Below the pieces are notes generated by a model that saw only the letters and a program-made list of their open reading frames with translations, was not told where the DNA came from and ran no database searches. Positions 1 to 6,658 of a DNA stretch of 14,905 nucleotides are shown here, piece by piece. Position 1 is the stretch's first letter, and each line of letters opens with the position of its first letter. Both the position numbers and the translations under genes were made by a program. Origin of the DNA: Bacteroidales bacterium. Its GTDB lineage: Bacteria > Bacteroidota > Bacteroidia > Bacteroidales > UBA4181. The stretch lies in NCBI GenBank assembly GCA_031259205.1, contig JAIRLS010000311.1, forward strand, positions 1 to 14,905, in the 5' to 3' direction.

Positions 1-31
1 TTTGCAATATGTTTTTATTTCATTACTATTT
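1..31 (+). promoter_or_regulatory. Possible Bacteroidetes-type promoter for the lipoprotein/rSAM pair
   Basis: TTTG at 1-4, a 19-base spacer and TACTATTT at 24-31 resemble the Bacteroidetes TTTG-N19-TAnnTTTG promoter. The -7 box matches only partly. Transcription would begin only a few bases before the ATG at 40, giving a nearly leaderless message, so this is a tentative call. The -33 box lies exactly at the window edge. Confidence 0.3.
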
Positions 32-39
32 TCATACGT

Positions 40-504
40 ATGAAAAGGATTCTCATTGTTTATAACGCTATTATTGCGGCATTATTATCCCTGTTGGGAT
101 GTGTCGCAAACACGAATACGATTGCCGAATACGGTACGCCTTCCGCCGATTTTATCGTCAATGGCAAGGTGTCGTCAGGTACCGGTCAACCGGTGCACAA
201 CATAGCGGTAGTCATGCGGGGATATCTCGGCACGGACAACGACGGACGTATGATATTTGAAAAAACAGATTCGACAGGGACGGCAGATAACGGCGATTAC
301 CGCGTGAAAGCGGAAGGCGCGTTTCCTAAGAACCAAACCTGCCAACTGGTTTTTTCCGATATTGATGGAGCGGACAACGGAGCATTTAAAGATACTACCG
401 TGACGGTTGAATTTATCAATCCTGTGTTTACCGGCGGAGATGGTCGCTGGTACAGCGGTGAAACCTGCAAAGAGGTTAATATTCAACTCCGCCCAAAAGA
501 ATGA
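40..504 (+). CDS. Putative lipoprotein of a radical SAM/lipoprotein pair
   Basis: A 154-residue exported protein. It has a short basic N-terminus, a hydrophobic stretch (residues 4-19) and a lipobox LLGC, so Cys21 should be lipidated. Right after it comes YGTPSADF (31-38) and then a beta-rich domain resembling CNA-B or carboxypeptidase-regulatory folds (about 38-150). That domain contains an acidic stretch, SDIDGADNGAF (106-116), and two further cysteines, C101 and C143. The YG(T/A)P motif and the rSAM neighbour match the Bacteroidales family I remember as TIGR04134 (putative lipoprotein of an rSAM/lipoprotein system). The stop overlaps the rSAM start (ATGA, 501-504), implying translational coupling. 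Inference: it is the substrate or partner of the rSAM protein. The function is unknown to me, and no leader of RiPP type is visible. Confidence 0.8.
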   Translation: MKRILIVYNAIIAALLSLLGCVANTNTIAEYGTPSADFIVNGKVSSGTGQPVHNIAVVMRGYLGTDNDGRMIFEKTDSTGTADNGDYRVKAEGAFPKNQTCQLVFSDIDGADNGAFKDTTVTVEFINPVFTGGDGRWYSGETCKEVNIQLRPKE

Positions 505-1580
505 ACGTTGCGAAATTGCCGTTCCGAAAAAAACTGGCGTTGGAATTATTCCGCCGTTCCCGGAAAAATGAAAGCCGGCTTCACCCGCTGAATTATATCT
601 TTTGGGAATGTACCTTACGGTGTAACTTACACTGCCTTCACTGTGGCAGCGAATGTAAAAAAGAAACGACGGCCAGAGACATGCCTGCCGAAGATTTTCT
701 GAGAGCGCTTGACGAATTGAAAGGCCTTGTTCATCCTCATAAAACGATGATTGTGCTTACCGGCGGGGAAACGCTGGTACGCAAAGACCTCGAACAAATC
801 GGACGACAGTTGTATGCGCGGGAATTTCCGTGGGGACTTGTTACCAACGGCATGTTGTTACAGGCACAGCGCCTGCAAACGCTCCTGACGGCGGGATTGC
901 GCTCCGTTACAGTCAGCCTCGACGGACTGGAACACTCGCACAATTGGTTGCGCGGTGATGCAAGAAGCTACCGGCAAGCGTTCCGCGCCATTCAATTACT
1001 GGTCAATGTACCCGATATTCGCTTTGATGTGGTTACTTGCGTCAATCGGAAAAATTTCGATGAACTGCCGCAATTGAAAGAACTGCTATGGCAAACGGGC
1101 GTGAGGGAATGGCGAATTTTTACGATCTTTCCCACAGGTCGGGCGAAAATGAACGAGGCTTTGCAACTTGAGCCAAAACCTTTTAAGGCATTGTTTGACT
1201 TCATCCGGCAAACACGCGAGGAAGGTAAAATCGGATTAAACTATGGATGCGAAGGCTTTTTGGGAAATTACGAGGGAGAGGTACGCGATAATTTATTTTA
1301 CTGCAGGGCCGGTATTACGATCGCTTCCATCCTGGCCGATGGCGCTATTTCTGCCTGCCCGAACTTGCGGGCAAATTTTATTCAGGGCAATATTTACAAA
1401 GATAATTTTGCCGATGTCTGGCAAAATCGTTATCACGTTTTTAGAAACAGGAGTTGGACGAAAACAGACGACTGCGCTTCGTGCAAATCTTACAGATACT
1501 GCGAAGGCAACGGCATGCACCTGCGCGACGGGCAAACCGGCAAATTATTGTTTTGCCATTTAAAACGGCTGGAAGCATAA
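501..1580 (+). CDS. Radical SAM/SPASM domain protein paired with a lipoprotein
   Basis: A 359-residue cytoplasmic radical SAM enzyme. The 4Fe-4S/SAM motif CxxxCxxC is CNLHCLHC (C41, C45, C48), flanked by extra cysteines C37 and C52. LTGGE (86-90) is the SAM-binding GGE motif, TNG lies at 115-117 and SVTVSLDG at 135-142. The C-terminal SPASM region carries C268, C286, C325, C328 (CASC), C334 and C352, enough for auxiliary Fe-S clusters as in peptide-modifying maturases. It matches the family I recall as TIGR04133 (rSAM/lipoprotein system). The start overlaps the lipoprotein stop by 4 bases. Known: SPASM rSAM enzymes usually modify peptides or proteins. Inferred: it modifies the adjacent lipoprotein before export. 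The reaction cannot be read from the sequence. Confidence 0.85.
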   Translation: MNVAKLPFRKKLALELFRRSRKNESRLHPLNYIFWECTLRCNLHCLHCGSECKKETTARDMPAEDFLRALDELKGLVHPHKTMIVLTGGETLVRKDLEQIGRQLYAREFPWGLVTNGMLLQAQRLQTLLTAGLRSVTVSLDGLEHSHNWLRGDARSYRQAFRAIQLLVNVPDIRFDVVTCVNRKNFDELPQLKELLWQTGVREWRIFTIFPTGRAKMNEALQLEPKPFKALFDFIRQTREEGKIGLNYGCEGFLGNYEGEVRDNLFYCRAGITIASILADGAISACPNLRANFIQGNIYKDNFADVWQNRYHVFRNRSWTKTDDCASCKSYRYCEGNGMHLRDGQTGKLLFCHLKRLEA

Positions 1581-1617
1581 TTCAGGAAAAGGAATTTGCA
1601 TTCATGCACCTAATTTT

Positions 1618-1658
1618 TCCGCACACAAAAAAAGGAATGCGACAATTTGAAATACCCC
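1618..1658 (+). repeat. Intergenic repeat copy A (41 bp), downstream of the rSAM gene
   Basis: It begins TCCGC and ends with GACAATTTGAAATACCCC. It aligns with the minus-strand segment 6654-6613 at 37 of 42 columns (four mismatches and one gap in an A-run). It lies 37 bases after the rSAM stop, in the same transcriptional sense, in the space between convergent genes. I see no convincing hairpin inside it. Identity unknown. Confidence 0.7.
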
Positions 1659-1682
1659 TCCCCTCCTTTGTTGCAATGCGGG

Positions 1683-2192
1683 TCAGGATTTCATCAGGTT
1701 CAGCGACCTGAGCAGTTGGTTGAGCGAGAAATTCTCCGTTTGCACGATAATTTCGGCACGCCGGTAGAACGGTTCGCGTTCTTGCAATCGGGCAGTGATG
1801 TATGCTTGCAGTTCTTCGGCCGTCTTGTCGCGTATCAGCGGACGTTCCGTCTGAGAACGTATTAGCCGTCCGGCAAGGGTTTGGGGATGCGTTTTCAGGT
1901 ACACTACCTTGCCGCTGTTCAGCATCAGATCCATGTTGTGGTGAAAGCAGGGCATACCGCCTCCGGTGGATATTACCGCAAAATCGCGCGGCAACAGCGA
2001 CACCAGCAAATCGTGTTCCAACTGCCGAAAAGCGGCTTCACCCCCTGCATCGAAAATTTCGGCAATCGTTTTTCCCTGCTCCCGCTCAATCAGCAGGTCG
2101 GTATCCAAAAAATCAAAACCGATCACTTCCGATATCTGCCTGCCGATGGTAGATTTGCCGCTGCCCATAAATCCCGTCAGAAATATTTTCAT
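1683..2192 (-). CDS. aroK: Shikimate kinase
   Basis: A 169-residue cytoplasmic kinase that phosphorylates shikimate to shikimate-3-phosphate with ATP in the chorismate (aromatic amino acid) pathway. The Walker A/P-loop is GFMGSGKST (7-15). The shikimate-binding residues are DTD (30-32), R56 and GGG (77-79), with the lid arginine R117 (ERPL) and R144/R145 near the C-terminus. The length equals the usual ~170. An open frame extends upstream to 2279, but the chosen ATG at 2192 starts exactly at the family N-terminus (MKIFLTGFMG). The extension would run through a good promoter at 2223-2252, so the longer start is rejected. It is monocistronic here, convergent with the rSAM gene and divergent from ilvD. 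Confidence 0.95.
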   Translation of the reverse strand: MKIFLTGFMGSGKSTIGRQISEVIGFDFLDTDLLIEREQGKTIAEIFDAGGEAAFRQLEHDLLVSLLPRDFAVISTGGGMPCFHHNMDLMLNSGKVVYLKTHPQTLAGRLIRSQTERPLIRDKTAEELQAYITARLQEREPFYRRAEIIVQTENFSLNQLLRSLNLMKS

Positions 2193-2222
2193 CTCCAAAC
2201 CATTAGATAACAAGAAACGGCA

Positions 2223-2252
2223 CAAAGATAGGTTTTTTACATGTTTTTCAAA
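2223..2252 (-). promoter_or_regulatory. Promoter for aroK
   Basis: Read on the minus strand: TTTG (2252-2249), an 18-base spacer, then TATCTTTG (2230-2223), a perfect match to the Bacteroidetes -7 consensus TAnnTTTG. The -7 box ends 30 bases before the aroK ATG at 2192, which supports that start. Confidence 0.7.
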
Positions 2253-2342
2253 AGACAATTTGTTTTTACGCCTCAACAAGCGTATTTTTGTCGAAAAATA
2301 GGTTTTTCTTTAATAAATCAATAATCACTTTACGAATATCGT

Positions 2343-4172
2343 ATGAAAATATCGTTGCGTAGCGCCGCCAGCACACAGGGGCGCAGAATGGCGGGAGCGA
2401 GAAGCCTTTGGCGTGCTTGCGGAATGACCGGAGAACAAATCGGCAAACCGGTTATTGCCGTGGTAAATTCCTTTACCCAGTTTGTCCCCGGACATGTACA
2501 CCTGCATGAAGCGGGACAGTGGGTGAAAGCGGAGATAGAGAAAGCGGGCTGTTTTGCCGCCGAGTTTAATACCATTGCCATTGATGACGGCATTGCCATG
2601 GGACACGAAGGAATGCTTTACTCGTTGCCCTCGCGCGACCTGATAGCCGACAGTGTGGAATACATGTGCAACGCTCACACGGCAGACGCCATGATTTGTA
2701 TCAGTAATTGCGACAAGATAACCCCTGGCATGTTGATGGCTGCCATGCGATTAAATATTCCCGCCGTGTTTGTGTCCGGAGGGCCGATGGAAGCAGGCCG
2801 GCTTGACGGCCGGGCTTATGACCTGATTGATGTGATGGTTCAGTCGGCCGATGATAGCGTGAGCGACGAGCATGTCCGGGATCTCGAAATGTCGGCTTGT
2901 CCGGGTTGCGGTTCCTGTTCGGGCATGTTTACCGCCAATTCGATGAACTGCCTTACCGAAGCCATCGGTCTTTCCTTGCCCGGAAACGGCACTGTCGTTG
3001 CAACGCACGTCAACCGGAAAAAACTTTTCATTGACGCTGCCCGTTTGATTGTCGAAAATGCTTTCCGCTATTATCGCGACGGCGACACGAGCGTCCTGCC
3101 CCGCAGCATTGCCGTCCGACCGGCCTTCCTCAATGCCATGACGCTCGACATTGCCATGGGCGGTTCGTCCAACACCATCCTGCATCTGCTCGCCGTAGCG
3201 CGGGAAGCAGGCGTTGACTTTACCATGGACGATATCGACGCGCTTTCGCGAAAAACGCCCTGCCTCTGCAAAGTGGCGCCCAATACGCAAAAATACCACA
3301 TCGAAGACGTCAATCGTGCAGGCGGCGTCCTTGCCATCATGGGCGAACTGATGCGAGCAGGACTGGTGGATACCTCCGTCCAGCGGACTGACGGATTGAC
3401 GCTGGCGCAGGCTATCGAACAATTCGACATTATCAGCCCTTCCGTATCCGCCGAAGCGCTGAGCAAGTACAAGTCCGCACCCGCGCGGCAATTCAACTCC
3501 GTGCTGGGTTCTCAGGACGAATACTTTTACGAATTGGACAAAGACCGCGCCGGAGGATGTATCCGAGACGCCGAACACGCTTACGGCAAAGACGGCGGAT
3601 TAGCCGTTCTGAAAGGGAATATCGCGCAGGATGGTTGCGTTATCAAGACGGCAGGCGTGGACGAGAGCCTGTTGCGCTTTGAAGGGCCTGCAAAAGTGTT
3701 TGATTCGCAGGAAGCCGCTTGCGAGGGTATTCTCGGCGGAAAAGTCGTTGCCGGCGACGTGGTAGTGATCACGCATGAAGGGCCTAAAGGCGGCCCCGGT
3801 ATGCAGGAAATGCTCTATCCTACCTCCTACATCAAATCGCGACATCTCGGAAAGGCTTGTGCACTGATCACCGACGGACGCTTCTCAGGCGGCACCTCCG
3901 GGCTGTCCATCGGACATATTTCGCCCGAAGCGGCTGCCGGCGGCAACATAGGTCTTCTCCGCGACGGCGACCTCATCAGGATAGATATTCCCGCCCGCAG
4001 CATCAATGTGTTGCTGACCGGCGAAGAACTGTTACAACGCCGCAACGAAGAATCGGCGCGTGGCTCTCTGGCATTTACGCCTCCCTGCCGCCGGCGGGAA
4101 GTATCAAAAGCGCTGAAAGCCTACGCCTCAATGGTCAGTTCGGCGGATAAAGGCGCTGTGAGAATCATCTGA
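2343..4172 (+). CDS. ilvD: Dihydroxy-acid dehydratase
   Basis: A 609-residue Fe-S dehydratase of valine, leucine and isoleucine synthesis, converting 2,3-dihydroxy-3-methylbutanoate (or -pentanoate) to the 2-keto acid. It follows the E. coli-type sequence along its length. NSFTQFVPGH lies at 42-51, IDDGIAMGH at 80-88, SNCDKITPG at 121-129 (cluster Cys123 and the Mg-site Lys125), CPGCGSCSG at 186-194 (further cluster cysteines), and TDGRFSGGTSG near the C-terminus. The protein ends in ADKGAVR as expected. No ilvB, ilvN or ilvC is adjacent, although these often cluster with it. The upstream 150 bases are shared with divergent aroK. A TTTG at 2287-2290 could be a -33 box, but no good -7 box follows. 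The gene converges with the SGNH hydrolase gene. Confidence 0.97.
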   Translation: MKISLRSAASTQGRRMAGARSLWRACGMTGEQIGKPVIAVVNSFTQFVPGHVHLHEAGQWVKAEIEKAGCFAAEFNTIAIDDGIAMGHEGMLYSLPSRDLIADSVEYMCNAHTADAMICISNCDKITPGMLMAAMRLNIPAVFVSGGPMEAGRLDGRAYDLIDVMVQSADDSVSDEHVRDLEMSACPGCGSCSGMFTANSMNCLTEAIGLSLPGNGTVVATHVNRKKLFIDAARLIVENAFRYYRDGDTSVLPRSIAVRPAFLNAMTLDIAMGGSSNTILHLLAVAREAGVDFTMDDIDALSRKTPCLCKVAPNTQKYHIEDVNRAGGVLAIMGELMRAGLVDTSVQRTDGLTLAQAIEQFDIISPSVSAEALSKYKSAPARQFNSVLGSQDEYFYELDKDRAGGCIRDAEHAYGKDGGLAVLKGNIAQDGCVIKTAGVDESLLRFEGPAKVFDSQEAACEGILGGKVVAGDVVVITHEGPKGGPGMQEMLYPTSYIKSRHLGKACALITDGRFSGGTSGLSIGHISPEAAAGGNIGLLRDGDLIRIDIPARSINVLLTGEELLQRRNEESARGSLAFTPPCRRREVSKALKAYASMVSSADKGAVRII

Positions 4173-4216
4173 CGCGGCCTTGCCTGCACAGGAAGCGTAG
4201 CGGTCTGTTATGTGGG

Positions 4217-4963
4217 CTAAGCAAAAGCCTGCAACCACGCGCGAGCCATCAATTGAGCGCCGGCCAGCGACGCATGAACGCCGTCGTGTGTCCAGTAGGA
4301 CGCCGGAGCGTGTTTCCGGGCTTCTTCATACACTTTCTGGTAAGGAATGAAAACGGCGTTGAACTCGACAGCCAGTTTCCGGGCTACGGCGCGGTATTCG
4401 TCAAATGCGGGAAACCATGAATCGTCCACCGCTTTGACGTCCTTTACCGCATAAGGTTCGCCGATGATCAGTTGTACGCCGGGGAGGGCGGTCACAGTGC
4501 GTTGCAGTAAAGCGCGATAGTCCTTTTCATAAACGGCCGCCGTTCCGCCGTAACCGGACGATTTAGTGTGCCAAAAATCATTCACGCCGATCAGTATACT
4601 CAACACGTTGGGTTTGAGGTTAATACAATCCGTATCCCAGCGATCGTTCAGTTGGAACACCTTGTTGCCGCTGATTCCCTTGTTGTAGATGGTCGGGCGT
4701 TTATCAGCGTATTGATGCAACAGAGCGCCGGCGGCTAATATGACGTAGCCGCTTCCCATCATCGGCGAGGTGTTGGGCGTGCTTGCTTTTCTATCCCGTC
4801 CGGCGTCGGTGATGGAATCGCCCTGGAAAAGGACAACGTCATTCTCTCTCAGCTTAATCTTGGCGGATGAGCGGATGTTCACCGTCGCAGCAACGATGTT
4901 GTCGGATAATCCGATAACTGCGCCGGTAAAGGCTGCTTTTTTTAAAAAACTTCTTCTTTCCAT
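4217..4963 (-). CDS. SGNH/GDSL-type hydrolase with Tat signal
   Basis: A 248-residue predicted exported esterase. The N-terminus ERRSFLKK followed by a hydrophobic stretch (10-26, ending near IVAA) is a twin-arginine signal, so the protein should be exported folded. Family blocks are visible: block I GDSITD (48-53, nucleophile Ser50), block II GISGN (96-100, oxyanion Gly), block III GVND (126-129, oxyanion Asn) and block V DGVH (227-230, catalytic Asp227 and His230). The ~250-aa length is usual for SGNH esterases acting on acetylated sugars or lysophospholipids. The substrate cannot be told, and a carbohydrate acetylesterase role is only an inference from Bacteroidales habits. It lies 92 bases downstream of the fur-like gene, on the same strand, and converges with ilvD. 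Confidence 0.88.
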   Translation of the reverse strand: MERRSFLKKAAFTGAVIGLSDNIVAATVNIRSSAKIKLRENDVVLFQGDSITDAGRDRKASTPNTSPMMGSGYVILAAGALLHQYADKRPTIYNKGISGNKVFQLNDRWDTDCINLKPNVLSILIGVNDFWHTKSSGYGGTAAVYEKDYRALLQRTVTALPGVQLIIGEPYAVKDVKAVDDSWFPAFDEYRAVARKLAVEFNAVFIPYQKVYEEARKHAPASYWTHDGVHASLAGAQLMARAWLQAFA

Positions 4964-4986
4964 TTTTTTGGATATTTATTTAGGTT

Positions 4987-5011
4987 GATAATATTCGGAT
5001 AAGATAATATT
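4987..5011. repeat. Two direct copies of GATAATATT upstream of the SGNH gene
   Basis: GATAATATT occurs at 4987-4995 and 5003-5011, 16 bases apart, between the fur-like stop and the SGNH start. GATAAT resembles the repeated hexamer of classical Fur boxes, but the arms do not form a proper inverted box. A regulatory role is speculative. Confidence 0.3.
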
Positions 5012-5055
5012 AATTAGAGGCTTGCGTAACTTCCGGTAAGAAATTGTACGCAGAA

Positions 5056-5499
5056 TCATGTTTCCCCGTTTTTCTCGCCATATATGTATAACATGTGGTA
5101 TCGCGGGACAAAGCCGTACTGCCGGCAAACCTGACTGATGATTTCCTGCAGGCCGGGCGCCGAAAATTCAATAATTTCCCCGGAATGCATGCAAACCATG
5201 TGTTCGTGTTGAACGGTTGGCCATGCTTTTTCGAACTGGGCATAATTTTTGCCGAAGAGGTGTTTGATGACCAGTTTGCAGTCCAGCAGCAACTCGATGG
5301 TGTTGTACAGTGTGGCTCTGCTGACTCTGTAATTCTTGTTTTTCATCTGGATATACAGCGATTCGATATCGAAATGGGAATCGTGTGAAAATATTTCCTC
5401 AAGTATAGCGAATCGTTCCGGAGTTTTACGGTGTCCGTTACGTTCCAGATATTTGGTAAAAATGGATTTGGCTTGTTCTGTTGCGTCTTTCCGGTTCAT
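5056..5499 (-). CDS. Fur-family transcriptional regulator
   Basis: A 147-residue metal-responsive repressor homologue. Its winged-helix DNA-binding half covers about residues 10-85 (RKTPERFAILEEIF 24-37; recognition region RVSRATLYNTIELL 58-71). The dimerisation half carries the regulatory metal ligands expected for Fur: H42, E90, HEH (98-100), E111 and H135. The structural-zinc cysteines are nearly all gone. The first CxxC reads CMHS (103-106), and the C-terminus ends IYGEKNGET with no second CxxC. Checking the other two frames past the stop does not reveal the missing cysteines. It starts 10 bases after the dehydrogenase stop and is surely cotranscribed. A Fur, PerR or Zur subtype cannot be assigned. 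Confidence 0.9.
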   Translation of the reverse strand: MNRKDATEQAKSIFTKYLERNGHRKTPERFAILEEIFSHDSHFDIESLYIQMKNKNYRVSRATLYNTIELLLDCKLVIKHLFGKNYAQFEKAWPTVQHEHMVCMHSGEIIEFSAPGLQEIISQVCRQYGFVPRYHMLYIYGEKNGET

Positions 5500-5509
5500 A
5501 TTTCCATTA

Positions 5510-6544
5510 TTAAAAGTGTATCATTGCTTTCATGACTCCATCGCGGTATCCGGCGACTAATTCGAATGCCTGTCCACAAGCTTCCGGCGCGAAACGGTGC
5601 GTAATCCAGTGCTCTACTTTCACGTTGCCGCCGGCAATGGCTTCGATTGCTTTTTTGTCGCAGCCGTTTTGCCGTCGTACGTTCCGGATGGTTATTTCCT
5701 TGTGGCGCAATTCATCTACAGGAAAAGAAAAGTGCGAAAATTCCGGAATACCGATGATCGAAAGCGTGCCGCCCGGTTTGAGCAGGCGGATGGATTGATC
5801 CAGCGCTTCCTGCTGTCCGCAACATTCAAACACGAAGTCGAGCATTTGAGGGACATGTTGCCTTACGCATCCGGCAACGTCGTCGCGGAGGACATTGCAG
5901 GTGGCGTCTGCGCCGGAGGCGAGGGCGATCGACAGCCGCGCGTCGATTTTGTCGGTGACGCAGACATAACGTGCGCCTGCCGATTTCAAGCCTGCCAGCA
6001 CGCTTAATCCGATGGGGCCTGATCCGAGAACGGCCGCATTTTTTCCTTTTGTCTCTCCGACTGTTTGTACGGCATACAGGCCGATAGCCAACGGTTCGGA
6101 GATGGCGGCCTGTTCAAAAGACAGATGATCGGGTATCGGAAGGCAACTTTTTTGCGGCATCACGATATATTCCGAAAGACAGCCGTCGGCCTGCCCCGGA
6201 CATCCCAAAAACCGAAGATTCCGGCATGTATGCGGACGCCCTTCTTTGCATTGGTCACATTCTCCGCACGGCATGGCAGGCTCTATCGCAACCCTGTCGC
6301 CGTAATGCAGATCGCTCACCGCGTTTCCCGTCTTTTCAACAATCCCGGCGCCTTCGTGTCCTACCGAAAAAGGATACCGCACCCTTTGCGAACCGATCTT
6401 CCCGGAAACATAGTAATGAACATCCGACCCGCATATTCCGACTGCCTGCATGCGTATAAGCACATCCGTGTCCGAACGAATATCGGGTTTTTCCTTTTCT
6501 GTCAGCTCCATTTTACGGATACCTGTCAATTGTATTGATTTCAT
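5510..6544 (-). CDS. Zinc-dependent alcohol (polyol-type) dehydrogenase
   Basis: A 344-residue medium-chain dehydrogenase/reductase that oxidises a secondary alcohol, probably a polyol, using NAD. Catalytic zinc ligands are Cys38 (GICGSD 36-41), His63 and Glu64 (GHEGAG). Four structural-zinc cysteines lie at 93, 96, 99 and 107. The Rossmann motif is GSGPIG (174-179), and Asp198 at the end of beta-2 (VTDKID) favours NAD over NADP. The overall pattern resembles sorbitol, xylitol or threonine dehydrogenases, and the exact substrate is not readable. It is the first gene of a two-gene unit with the fur-like regulator. The start at 6544 gives the usual length for the family. Confidence 0.92.
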   Translation of the reverse strand: MKSIQLTGIRKMELTEKEKPDIRSDTDVLIRMQAVGICGSDVHYYVSGKIGSQRVRYPFSVGHEGAGIVEKTGNAVSDLHYGDRVAIEPAMPCGECDQCKEGRPHTCRNLRFLGCPGQADGCLSEYIVMPQKSCLPIPDHLSFEQAAISEPLAIGLYAVQTVGETKGKNAAVLGSGPIGLSVLAGLKSAGARYVCVTDKIDARLSIALASGADATCNVLRDDVAGCVRQHVPQMLDFVFECCGQQEALDQSIRLLKPGGTLSIIGIPEFSHFSFPVDELRHKEITIRNVRRQNGCDKKAIEAIAGGNVKVEHWITHRFAPEACGQAFELVAGYRDGVMKAMIHF

Positions 6545-6565
6545 TTTTTACTTCGATAAAGCGGC

Positions 6566-6573
6566 GAAAGATA
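6566..6573 (-). promoter_or_regulatory. Candidate -7 box for the dehydrogenase-fur unit
   Basis: TATCTTTC on the minus strand (6573-6566) matches TAnnTTT of the Bacteroidetes -7 element and ends 21 bases before the ATG at 6544. No clear TTTG is found at -33 (TTAC is the nearest), so the call is weak. Confidence 0.35.
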
Positions 6574-6612
6574 ATCATTTTTTTTGTAACTGCGTAATTT
6601 ATTTACAGCATG

Positions 6613-6654
6613 GGGGTATTTCAAATTGTCTCATTCATTTTTCTTGTGCGCGGA
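6613..6654 (-). repeat. Intergenic repeat copy B (42 bp), downstream of ruvX
   Basis: Reverse-strand copy of the element at 1618-1658, sharing an exact 18-base core (GACAATTTGAAATACCCC) and 37 of 42 aligned columns. It starts 4 bases after the ruvX stop and is oriented in the direction of ruvX transcription, just as copy A is for the rSAM gene. It also lies within the upstream region of the dehydrogenase. Confidence 0.7.
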
Positions 6655-6658
6655 GGGG

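Noticed and set aside
40..504. Reading the first gene as a RiPP precursor with a cleavable leader
   Set aside because: It is 154 residues with a lipobox and a beta-rich domain. No GG leader, core repeats, peptidase or exporter gene is seen.
1596..1640. GCATTC / GAATGC inverted repeat after the rSAM gene as a terminator
   Set aside because: The stem is six pairs with a loop of more than 30 bases, and the matching arm is not conserved in the second copy of the intergenic repeat.
2193..2279. Longer N-terminus for shikimate kinase
   Set aside because: The extra 29 residues have no family counterpart, and the DNA carries a perfect -7 box and a -33 box at 2223-2252.
2287..2318. Promoter for ilvD (TTTG-N20-TAATAAAT)
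   Set aside because: The -7 box matches only the TA of TAnnTTTG, and in this A/T-rich stretch such a match is expected by chance.
4173..4216. Possible terminator between convergent ilvD and the SGNH gene
   Set aside because: CCTGCACAGG gives only a 3-4 bp stem with bulges and no U-tract on either strand.
5010..5060. Frameshift explaining the missing C-terminal CxxC of the Fur-like protein
   Set aside because: I read both other frames past residue 140; neither encodes a Cys-x-x-Cys pair, so the loss looks genuine.
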